DNA of 64,000 bases from Calycina herbarum (taxonomy: Eukaryota; Ascomycota; Leotiomycetes; Helotiales; Pezizellaceae), in the NCBI GenBank assembly GCA_001414485.1, contig LLEY01000022.1:496001-560000 (forward strand). The letters run 5' to 3'. The notes under the pieces were generated by a model. The model was not told where the DNA came from, did no database searches, and saw nothing but the letters and a program-made list of their open reading frames with translations. The translations under genes were made by a program, and so were the position numbers. This document shows, piece after piece, positions 21,296 through 30,765 of the stretch; the stretch's first letter is position 1; each line of letters starts with the position of its first letter.

Positions 21296-23206
21296 ATGAA
21301 GTTACCAACAATATTGGCGAATGTTTTGATCACGGCATATGGGGTTCAAACAGTATTAGGGATCAATCCATTGCTAGGCGAAGCAGAGCTTCCTTCGTGC
21401 TCGGTACGTTTGTACTCGCTTTCTTGCTGGCCTTGCACCAACATTCCCATTAAAACAAATAGCTAATACTGCTCACAGATAAGCTGCTTAGAAGATGCCA
21501 TAGCAACCGCGCCAAATATCACACAGAGAGCCGCGCTATTGTGTTACAATATCCCCTTAGAGAAGTCTCTGTCGGCATGTATCAAGAAGTCATGCAGCTT
21601 CAACGACCAGAACAGTGGGTATCCCACCACATGCTTGCTAACTTGGTACTGATTGAAATAGAGGTATTTGGCAACAACGCCAAACTCTGCGGCAAGACTC
21701 CTGGCGTGGACGACACCATACTCGCTACCTCCCTCATTATAGCGGTGATGGGGACTGTCTCCCAGATTTTCATCGCAATGCGTCTTTATTCACGCCGCTA
21801 CATTACGGGGGAGCTTGCTATTGATGATTATTTAATTATGGGATCTGCTTTTATGATCTTCACGGTGATGTGCTTGGGAACTGTTAGTAAGTTTTCAGTT
21901 ACTGCGCGGGATTTAAACCCATATCATTATCATTATACGTTTCTTTGCTGACTTCTGAGTAGCTATATGTTTTGGGCAAGGTAGACATTTCTGGAATGTG
22001 GCTCCAGACAAGCTTCCAATTGTCCTTGCAATATTCTGGATTGAGGAGTTGATCTACACCATAGAGATGGTACTTGTAAAATGCTCGATCTTGTATTTTT
22101 TCGTAGCTTCTCATTGCCCTCTTTTGTCAAAGGTCCCCGAGCTAATTAATTCAGCTGAGAGTATTTCCCAACCAAAGATTCATGTATGCTGTCTACTTCA
22201 TGTTTGCTTTTGTCATTCTCGCTGGAATCGCATTTTCTGGTAGCATACTCTTTCAATGCTCTCCCGTCCGTAAGTTTTCCAGCAAAAGAAAAGAAGCAGA
22301 CAGCATGCTGATGATTTCTAGGCTCGGTATTTGATAAGAGCAAGCCGTTCACTTGTATCGACAACAGAGCAGCCACTTGGTATGCAAGTGGCGTCTCGAT
22401 CGCCCAAGATTTGATGATTCTTATCATGCCACTTCCATTGCTCTTCAAACTCAAGATGCGCCGACGAAAGAAGGTTGCGATAACAGTTATGTTCAGCGCC
22501 GGAGTCTTGTAAGTTTGTTATGTCCAGTATGTAACGAGTGACATAAATTGATGATATATTTAGCGCAACTGCAGTTAGTGTTATACGTCTACCGTATATC
22601 GGACCTTTTGGCAAGTCAGTAGACCCAACCTATGATAATGCTCTCCCCGCCGTCTGGACATTCGCCGAGATGGGCGCGGCCGTAATAATCTCTTGTCTCC
22701 CCACTCTTAGACCACTTGTAAGCAGATGGTCCTGGTTTCCAAATATCTTCACCGAACCAACTCCACGGCCTTCCGACGAGACACCCGAATTCATAGCCCC
22801 CCCTCGGAGTCAAGGTTTCGGATTTGGGAGGAGGGTGCCCACTGCTTTTACCTCTTTGTTCTCGCGGAATGATAGAACGATTGTACGAGCGCCGAAATAT
22901 TTTGGACTGAGACAAGGAAAGATTGTCGCACTCAATACTAGGTTTTCCCGGTTTAGTATTGATCTGGACAAGGAATTGGAAAAGAAAAAGGCCGTTGCTA
23001 TTCAGGATTCTGGGAGAAAGGGAACTGTGCTTGAAAAGTTTGGGATTACCGTGGCAGAGGAGGAGATGTCTTCAAGGAGACAGGAGAAACGATTACCAAC
23101 TCCTTCTGAGTTGTTTTGTCTCCCGAGGGAGCCACCTAAGATTGCGAGTCCTTCTGCGGAGAGGACTACAAGGAGACAAGAGGTTTGGGAGACGAATTTT
23201 ATTTGA
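21296..23206 (+). CDS. CFEM-domain 7-TM receptor-like protein (Pth11 type)
   Basis: Pth11-type receptors sense surfaces or hydrophobic cues in pathogenic fungi. Seven exons (21296-21403, 21479-21614, 21662-21886, 21963-22102, 22155-22269, 22322-22508, 22564-23206) give 517 residues. A signal peptide (1-22) precedes a CFEM-like domain with six visible cysteines in about residues 35-93 (LPSCSISC, LLCYN, SACIKKSC, KLCG). TM helices follow: ILATSLIIAVMGTVSQIFIA, then the family marker ELAIDDYLIM, VLAIFWIEELIYTIEMVLVK, FMYAVYFMFAFVILAGIAF, DLMILIMPLPLLFKLKM and VWTFAEMGAAVIISCLPTLR. The C-terminal ~150 residues form a charged cytosolic tail. The usual C-x-x-T-D-x-x-C-x-C segment of CFEM is absent, so two cysteines and the Asp are missing. 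Ligand unknown. Confidence 0.87.
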
Positions 23207-24829
23207 AAGAGCAGGATCACAATACTTTGCTTCAGGTTAGATGGATTCATGAGTTATGCCTTGTAAAATATATTCCGTTGATGATGCTGTATTCGTGATA
23301 TTCTCTTTGGTACCTCCAGACTCTTCGAGCACTGTTAGCCAAGACAGTATTAGAAAAGTCGCTTGTAATTGAAATTGTTAGTGAACTTGCCTTTAGATGG
23401 AGGAAGGTATTTGCTTACCTTGGCATTTCAATGAATGTTGTCTTTTGCGAAAATAGTAAGACGGGAATCGGCCTCTATATACTTGATAGGTTGTGTACAT
23501 TCCTCGCGATGCATTTCACCCAATAAGGTGACTGCCCGCTCTTCCACTAACCCGTGATAGTGTTGTTCTCGTAGACAACACTATAATTCGCGACCGTAGT
23601 AAAAACGCTTTGTGATAAATGAACAACGAATAATTTTATAAATATAATAAAAATCCAGCGACATGTGCAAATTTTGTTTTCTTCTTTTTGCAAATCTTGA
23701 AAGCTTTTATCTTGTTTATGTTGAGTTACAAATTTGGGACTTTCTGGTCAATTGGTAATGGTGCCTAGAACTTGTAGGCTCGGAACCCTGGGCCTGGCAA
23801 ATTCATAACGCAGCACTTGTACACCTCCACCCAATTATTATAATAACACCCCGCCCTTCTATTAGCTGAAAAGCACTATATATATACGCTCACGTGACTC
23901 TAGAACTATGAAATTCCAGAGTTTTTTTTTTATAGAAGGAAGGCTTCTAGATAACACGCTCCGGAAGATTCCACTATAGTATAGAATCCTTTTCCAGATA
24001 CCGAAGCTAGGCCAGCGAAGATAACTTCTAACGTATCTAATATGTTTCTTAAGAATAAATAAAAAAATATTAATAATTTGAAGAAAAGAAATCAAGAAGA
24101 TAGTTCTATTAGACATCACCGATTTGAGAGATAATATTAACACTTTAGATGCCTTTATTATTAGTTAACCAATTGTTTACTCAGCTAGTAAACCTAAGAG
24201 TTTCCCTATATTACCTAATCAAATTCACTTCAACACTCGTATGTCTATGCCTTTGTAATCCTCTTGTTGTAAAGAGTAAGGTGTAGTTGGCAGACCCAAC
24301 GACACCACAGTCCATTTGTAAACGTTTTCCATCACTTCGAGTTTGAGTTGGTTAGCAGTCGTATCTCCATTCTTTGCAGGGGCAGTTTCCCCAACTGTTG
24401 GCTGAGAGGCGGCGGTATGGGAGTTGAGACCGACATTTTTGGTAAGGGCAGAGGAGTTGAGAGCGGCAGTCGTTGTAGAAGTCATCTACATTGTCTGAGA
24501 GATCGGAAGGGGTGTTGAAAGCATTTTTTTTTGTTGCGACGAAACTTTTTCCGAAATTCCTTGTTGCGGAAGAATCGATAGATGATTTTGAGACGGTGTA
24601 TGTGGATGAATTCGTGGATGGATTTGTTGATAGAGGTGTCGTCAAAGGAGTTACTAAGGGCTGGTGGACTAACATCATTAGGATTGTTTTTGGAAGTGGA
24701 TCCTCGGTTGTCATCGGATGTTGAAGGGCCAGAGTAGTGTTGTTCCAAGGTGAACCATGACAACCCCATTTTCTGTCTCATCTAAAGCCTCACGGTGGAC
24801 CTTATCCAAAGCCTCACAGGAGACCGGTT
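23207..24829. other. AT-rich intergenic region with short unassigned ORFs
   Basis: About 1.6 kb without a supportable gene. The minus ORF at 24225-24485 (ATG at 24485; Thr/Ser/Ala-rich, 86 codons) and an overlapping minus frame starting at 24714 (Ser/Thr-rich) are low-complexity and unassigned. The 23.6-24.2 kb part is strongly AT-rich and resembles decayed repeat sequence. A tRNA-like segment near 23.75 kb was examined and not accepted. Confidence 0.35.
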
Positions 24830-25577
24830 TCAACCGGTAGTCCATTCCGAGTCAGCAGGTAGGCATGTGAATAAATCGTCTTTTACATCCTCGACCGTTT
24901 TTTCAAAATCATTCAAAGCCATTATAACCTCCGTATTATCCAAAAAATAGAACTCATTCTTATCTATTTCATCGGCTTTTAGTGCAAATATTTCCCCATT
25001 CCAGTCTGAGATAGTAACTTAGTTAGTTGGGTTCTCTAGAGGACCGTAAACAATTCGACCTAAGACAAGGACAGGATGACTAGCACCTTCGTTAAGGTAT
25101 AAACGATAAAGCCGCGTATCAAATTGTTCTAGGATCGGTGACGGGGGTTTGTAGCGGTTCAGAGATGCGTAGCCCAATTGGCGTGTTTGAAGTTTGAAGT
25201 GTTTTCCGAGTCCAATCAATGGGCAAGCGATTTGGGCGGTATATGTATGAAGGAATTTATGCAACGCAAACATTTGTCCCAGAGTAGGGCGTTGGCTTTC
25301 CTCGACAAGTATGGTGAGAGATTTAAGAAGGCCTTGTTGAGGGGATGAAATTTCTGAGTCTTGTTAGAGCTTTGATTTGGTATCTTGAAGACAATCGTAG
25401 CAGAAGTATACTACATTTAGGGTTAGTAAAGCAATTTATTAGGAAAACAGAAACCAAAATACCTTTAGGCCTCTTGATTTCCTTCCCACTTAGTATGTGC
25501 CCGCAGAGCTTTTCTTGCGCCTTGAGACAAAATTTAGGTGTTGTATCAAGCTCTGCCAACCTGTCTGCTCTCAACAT
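24830..25577 (-). pseudogene. Decayed or truncated gene of unknown family
   Basis: Exon 1 runs from the ATG at 25577 to 25463 (MLRADRLAELDTTPKF..., 38 codons). A 109-nt intron (GTATTT...CTCAG) joins in phase to exon 2 starting at 25353. Exon 2 has clear coding character (EESQRPTLGQMFALHKFLHT, then LEQFDTRLYRLYLNEGASHP and VLVLGRIVYGP). It hits an in-frame TAA at 25019-25021, after about 150 residues. The same frame then stays open for another 62 codons of good coding quality (DEIDKNEFYFLDNTEVIMAL, CLPADSEW) to a TGA at 24830. A CAA-to-TAA change would explain this, and such C-to-T changes are what repeat-induced point mutation makes. I do not recognise the family. Confidence 0.5.
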
Positions 25578-26232
25578 CTTGATGATTATGTAGTAAAGGT
25601 TGAGAAGGTACGTGTTTTTATGACGTGGAGTTAGATACAAGTGGTAAGGCGAAGGTTACCAGCAAAGGAGGTTGGGGGTCCTTTTAGATCAGGAAGTGAC
25701 ATAAAGGCTTGGCTTGATGAGTCAAAATTCGGTTAAAGGGGGTTAAAGCTGGTTACAATTTGTCCGTGGGCGGAGACTAAATGCACATGTTTGAAAAGTG
25801 GGTATACGACCATCTCAATCCCCTGAACAACAACGCGGGAGATTCTCATTTAGAAAAAGAGGGAATTGTAGACAGCTATCTAAGAATTGCTCTGGGCTTT
25901 GAATCAAGTTTTTTGGATGGGTTCGGCAGATAGTTGAATTAGCTGTACCGTTAGAATTACTCCACTTTTCAAACATGTACACAGGGACCCTGGAAGGGAT
26001 ATTGGCTTAAATTTGTACGTGGAATTGCAGTAAATTATAATAGCTCTAAACAATTGCCTAGAAACAGCAGAAGGCTCTAAGACGAACCCAAGTTTTGGCA
26101 CATGGGGGCATAACTTGGTGGATAAGTCAAACTAGGAAGCAGAAGCAAATTTGGGAGCATGGTTTCCTGTACGTCTCAAAAATACTATTTCAGTTTTCCC
26201 GTCAAACCTTCCTCCCCCTAGTGTCCATCTAC
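25578..26232. other. Intergenic, no gene seen
   Basis: About 650 bp between the decayed gene and the CmcJ-like gene. The minus frame 25904-26101 is short and without motif. Confidence 0.4.
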
Positions 26233-27269
26233 TCACCAGTCGAGGTTTGATGGGTCGGTAAGAACAATCGCTCTTACTTCAATGCTTTGTCGACTCTTAG
26301 CATCCGGATTTGCAATAGGAGACTTGAAAGATGTATGTGGGCAGTCTAGGCGTCGAAATCTGAGTTAGTCATGGGAGAGCATACAAGGAATTGATTTGAA
26401 AACTCACAATGTGCCTTGACGTCAGGTTTCGTATCAAACTGTTTGAAAATCCAGACCTCTTCCGGCTTTTGCTGCGGGAGATAGTGCCATCTAGCGGTGT
26501 TCTGGTGCAGAATGTACAGGTTTGAGCTCAAGTGACCCGCCCTCACGATGTCCGTTTCCACGAGAGCAGAGGCATCGACCGTGCTACCATCGCAGACAGC
26601 TAATGGCCAGTCTTCTACATCATGCTTTACGGGTCGCCAAACACTAAATTCTGTTATTACTAGCAGAAACTTCTAGTTGTTCTCAGTGGATCATACTTAA
26701 TAATGCGAATCCTTGATTTGAAGGCTTCGGATGCCTCTTCTCCAAGCTGCAGCTTCAATCGTTTGATAGCAGAGATAGCGGAGGTGTCAATGTGTGCAGC
26801 ATTTGTCGGTTTCAATGGAGCAGAAAAGTCTTGCAAGTCAATAATATCCTTGTGGGCATCATCACCTCGGCGAACCTAAACTCCATCAGCGACTATTTTT
26901 GAGTAAATTTTGGGTGTGGAACCGGACCCTCCAATCAAAGATGAAAATCCTATCCGCTCCTTCGACTTTCTCCTTCAGTAATCTTTCAACTGCTGGCAAG
27001 TGTTCATTTTGGATTGTCTCCGTGTCAAGTGATCCAGTAAAACGCGGAAGACGTGTGGTCATGAACCCTTGGTTATCAAGAGTAAAACTATGTTCGTTTC
27101 CTCGTATGTCTTCGATAGGGATTTCGATGTCTTCAAACACGATGTTTGTTTTTCGTTGCTCCTTGGCTCCAGCTGGGATGTCGAAAAATATGTTGAATGG
27201 CTTTTCTTTGTTGTAGAGGTCCTGCCACTTTAAAAATTGAACGGAAGCTCGAACGTTTTGAGCAGCCAT
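26233..27269 (-). CDS. CmcJ/NvfI-type Fe(II)/2-oxoglutarate-like oxidoreductase
   Basis: This family (related to cephamycin CmcJ, gibberellin GA4 desaturase, AsaB-type proteins and NvfI) carries out oxidative tailoring in secondary metabolism. Four exons (27269-26928, 26875-26697, 26643-26408, 26345-26233) give 289 residues. Family motifs are GADRIFIFDWRVRR at the exon 1/2 junction, NVWRPVKHDVEDWPLAVCDG, TDIVRAGHLSSNLYILHQN, WHYLPQQKPEEVWIFKQFD and, near the end, SRQSIEVRAIVL. A candidate iron-binding facial pair is His142-x-Asp144 (AAHIDTS), with a distal His near 252-256. The first intron uses an unusual GTCCGG donor, but the phase and the flanking motif support it. No partner biosynthetic genes are adjacent, so it is either an orphan tailoring enzyme or serves a small pathway elsewhere. 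Confidence 0.85.
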
Positions 27270-28248
27270 GTTTACAGTATTCGCAGCTCACTGAACTAAT
27301 AAACAAGCAGAAGTCAATTACTCAACAAAACAGCTGTTCCTGGGTGGAAGATGTAGAAGAAACACGGTGACAATATTTTACGTTGAAAGGGCTGCGTCAG
27401 CTTACGCCACGATCGAGTTATTTCGTATAACTTACATCAACATCAACGGTTTGAGGCGCAGATTTAATGGCACAGTAATACGACTTACGGAGTTAAACAC
27501 GGTAGTCTCTTGGGTCAGTAGCCGCCAGTAAGTGCTGTGATACACAAGCTATCTCCTGACCTTACCCAAACAAGCCATGATAAGCAGGCTGAAAAGCAGT
27601 CAATAACTCAGACTCCAGAGTATAGAAGCCACCAACACAAAACAATATCACATGAAGTTCGGTTTGATGCAAAATAAATTCCAACAAATCATTGAAGTAG
27701 GACCCCTTCGCTAACCACCACCATTTCAGCTGGGCCAGACCGGTTAACCCCCAATATACGACGCATCAAAACAAGGAGTCTGGAGAGAGCGGTGTTCGGT
27801 CACTATTTCGAACGTTTTTGATATTTTTCTTTTGTGGTTGCTGATACTTGCTGATAAGCCGTGCCACATTTAAGTATCCATGTGACTTCTGAGGCACTCG
27901 CCCGCCACCCTTCTTCTTCCCTTTTGACGAAAAATGATCAGTTGGACTTACTTGGCCTTCGGTGAAGATACTTTTTGGGTGATTTATCGCGAGGACAGGT
28001 CATAGGGAGTTCCTGTGCCATAATTGCCAACAACCAAGGAATTTGCTCCGTATGACTACCGCTTCTATATTTGGTCACCTGTGATTGTTGTTGCATGGCG
28101 GTCAATAAATATGGCCTCCTTAACCGATGTGTCTTCTGGAATGCCTCAATGTTTGTGCCACCAACACCCAGCATCAATGAACAAGTGCGGAGTGACGAAT
28201 TTTCAATTACGAATTAACCCGAGCTTACCGCACCTTAAGTCTCAGAAG
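27270..28248. other. Intergenic, no gene seen
   Basis: About 980 bp. Short frames (for example minus 27938-28177) have no recognisable motif. The low-coordinate part must contain the CmcJ-like gene's promoter. Confidence 0.4.
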
Positions 28249-28288
28249 GTATAAAGAGTGGCTCTATTCCCATTAGAAAGTCAACATT

Positions 28289-28402
28289 CTTACCCAACTC
28301 TCCCAAAACTCCCAAAACTTCCAAACTCCCAGATTCCCAGACTCCCAGATTCCCAGACTCGAAAACTTCAAACTTCCAAACTTCAAACTTCCAGACTTCC
28401 AG
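28289..28402 (+). repeat. Pyrimidine-rich minisatellite (about 10-bp units)
   Basis: Tandem, slightly diverged ~10-bp units of the types CCCAGATTCC, CCCAGACTCC, AAACTTCCAA and CCAGACTTCC fill about 110 bp. They lie directly between a TATA-like sequence (GTATAAAG, about 28248) and the intron of the small downstream gene. They therefore probably sit in its transcribed leader or core promoter and could make it length-variable. Confidence 0.75.
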
Positions 28403-28409
28403 ATAGCAG

Positions 28410-28475
28410 GTATGTACGAAGGAAAATTTACTCCCAAGTCTAACCTTCTGACCAGTCCAAAAGTACATTCAATAG
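28410..28475 (+). other. Predicted 5'UTR intron of the 60-aa gene
   Basis: GTATGT at 28410, a CTGAC branch-like sequence about 20 nt before the end, and an AATAG acceptor at 28475. The 66-nt length is typical for this genome. It ends seven bases before the ATG at 28482. Confidence 0.6.
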
Positions 28476-28481
28476 CTCAAA

Positions 28482-28664
28482 ATGCCTTCTTCTAACTTCG
28501 AATCCCTCGTCCAACAAATTCTACAAGCCGAAAACGAAGACAAACGCAGCCAGCCATGGATGGAAGAGATGGAACAGGTCATCAACAACCCTGTAAATGG
28601 TGCTGCTGAAGTTGTTCCAACTGGCGGAGCTTGCGATGTGCTTAAGTTCGTCTTCCCTTGTTAG
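28482..28664 (+). CDS. Small protein gene (60 aa) with a 5'UTR intron
   Basis: The ORF MPSSNFESLVQQILQAENED... encodes 60 residues. It is acidic with an amphipathic helical N-terminal half (heptad-like SLVQQILQAENE), followed by a Gly/Val-rich end and a C-terminal Cys (CDVLKFVFPC). Support for a real gene comes from context. A textbook intron lies seven bases upstream of the ATG (28410-28475: GTATGT donor, CTGAC branch site, AATAG acceptor). The start context CTCAAAATGCC is good, and a TATA-like site lies near 28248. A GTACGT donor also lies just after the stop (28669), suggesting 3' or alternative splicing. It has no signal peptide and no proper CAAX box. Function unknown. Confidence 0.55.
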   Translation: MPSSNFESLVQQILQAENEDKRSQPWMEEMEQVINNPVNGAAEVVPTGGACDVLKFVFPC

Positions 28665-28669
28665 AAGGT

Positions 28670-30765
28670 ACGTAAAAATCCAACATTTTCGTCATTGTGT
28701 AACTTCGAGAATAGAAACTGATTGAAGTGTAAGTTTAGGCCACTGCAACTTTCAAGTTTCACTGGGTAACATCATACTGCCTCTGAAATTTGGAAACTTG
28801 AAAACTTGGAAAGCGTGCTTGGTGGCTGTTTACATTGTAGTGACAGAGTGTTTGGGGCTAGTTTAACTTCGAGGCAATCCAACCTTTACACCCCGAGTGT
28901 CTCTTGAAATCTCAAATTAATGATCCTAAAGTCCTACTTTCCTAGCTGCTCTATTCTGTTTCTGTAGCACTGGGGCACCTTTCACCCTTTGAAGAGAATA
29001 TATATTCTCGTGGGAATAAGCCAGTCACTTCATTTTTGTTTTTGAAGTCTGCCCTTATCTGATGCTTGGCAATGCATGGGATGAAGTCATATCTGGCAGT
29101 GATTGTCGAAAACCATTGGGTTGCGTTGAATTTCGTTGTCCCAACTGTATTGCAGATAAAACGAGAACCAGTTCGTTGGGTTTAGTTGGGTTGGCCGGCA
29201 CAGTGCCCCGGTTCCAACCAACATCTACAGCGGCAGCAGCACTCACCGAACATCTCAAGTCTATGAAAACGACGCAAGTTGCAAACCCCGCTCTTCTGTT
29301 CATCAATCTCGAAAATAAAATTATGAGTGCAATTCACAGAATAGAAGGGCTGAAACAACTTTATCCACTCTACCTAGTATCAGACAGCTTCTGTGATCTT
29401 TAACTTGGCGAAAGACTCCAATGTTGCAAACGTGCAAACAATTGGCCCCCGCCACCAACAATTGTCTTGCCTCACTAGTTTGGGGGCGTAACAGCTGCGA
29501 TTCTAATACTACACCATATGGTGGCGTAAGGAAACCAAAGCCCACAGCATGTGTACGTGTTTTGTCGAGATTTCGTGAGTGCTATTATGGAAGTTTGAGC
29601 TGGATTCGTGATAATAGATTCGGTATTTTTTGGGTATTTTTCAAGGGGCACAGGAAACCAGGTCGCTTGCCGGAGCCACAGAAGCTTAATCCAGCGTAAT
29701 TTGCAAACGACCAAGATAGCAGCTTCGTTTGATTTCCATCTTTAGCAAGTTCACTAGAACAAAACGAGATTCTTACGAAACTCCTTGTTGCAAATCGGAG
29801 TCTAACGGAATTTTCCGTAGTCTCCTTCTAGCCATCAAGGTCAGTGTACGTCCATGATGACAGGTAAGTTTTTGTTGAAGTTCATATTTGAAGTGTCATG
29901 GTTCCTGCATATACTTAGAACCTGAGTCCCGCCAAGTTCCAAAATCAAAATCAAAAATAAAATGTAGTTCAACCACGCCTTTCCTAGCGCGATGGGACCA
30001 CAATAGCTCTTCCCAAAAAGCCACCTATCGCACGACAATGAATTCTCCGCAGTTTCTTATCCTCCACAATCAGAAAATATTCATAGGTACCTGAACTTCC
30101 ACACCCAAGGGGGCGGGGGGTTGCTCCCGCAAACGAACACCACATAACCACCTCTCTAAAAACCGTTGCACATCGCAACAGTAACACAAAACCAAACAAG
30201 ATCTAGACCCCCAAAGTCTCGAACCTAGACCGAGAGAACCCATCCGTGAAAAAAAGCTTAAATAATTTGACTTTGAACGGCGTCGTCGTTTCCCCGTCAA
30301 GAAAGGGAAGGTGTTGCGCTACAGCAAGAAAATAGATTGTTCTAGACCCCCGATCCTTAAATTTCTCCCACATCGTAGCCCGCAAACAGGAACAAGAATA
30401 TGTTTTGTTGCACGTCGAAGTTCCATGATCGACATTTGAACATGGGATTGTACATGGAGAAGATGAGATATGACGCAACCCGAAAACAAGAAAGAAACGA
30501 ACCTGTGGGGCCTGATTGACCCTAGCAAGCCTAGTCTCGCGAAGCCAGAGGTCACTTGAGTGCTCGTTGCAGGTACAGGCGAGGGAAACAAAAATAATTG
30601 TTCAAAGCAGATATATATTTGTCGTATCTTCATAAATAGATTGTACCCTTATTCACAACCCATGACACCAAGCGCCAATCCGAGGAATTTAAACATCCCA
30701 ATGCATTTATGCCACCTACCGCACCCCCAAAACCCGACTTCATTATTATCGTATACCTACCGTAT
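28670..30765. other. Intergenic, no gene seen
   Basis: About 2.1 kb. Both strands carry only short ORFs (for example plus 29062-29403, minus 30319-30633) with no motif, splice pattern or good start. Nothing repeats and no RNA gene is visible. Confidence 0.4.

Noticed and set aside
23750..23830. tRNA-like segment (TGGTCAATTGG A-box-like, 5-bp GCCTA/TAGGC stem with 7-nt loop)
   Set aside because: No T at the position before the anticodon, no TTCGA-type T-loop and no paired acceptor stem. At best a SINE or tRNA relic.
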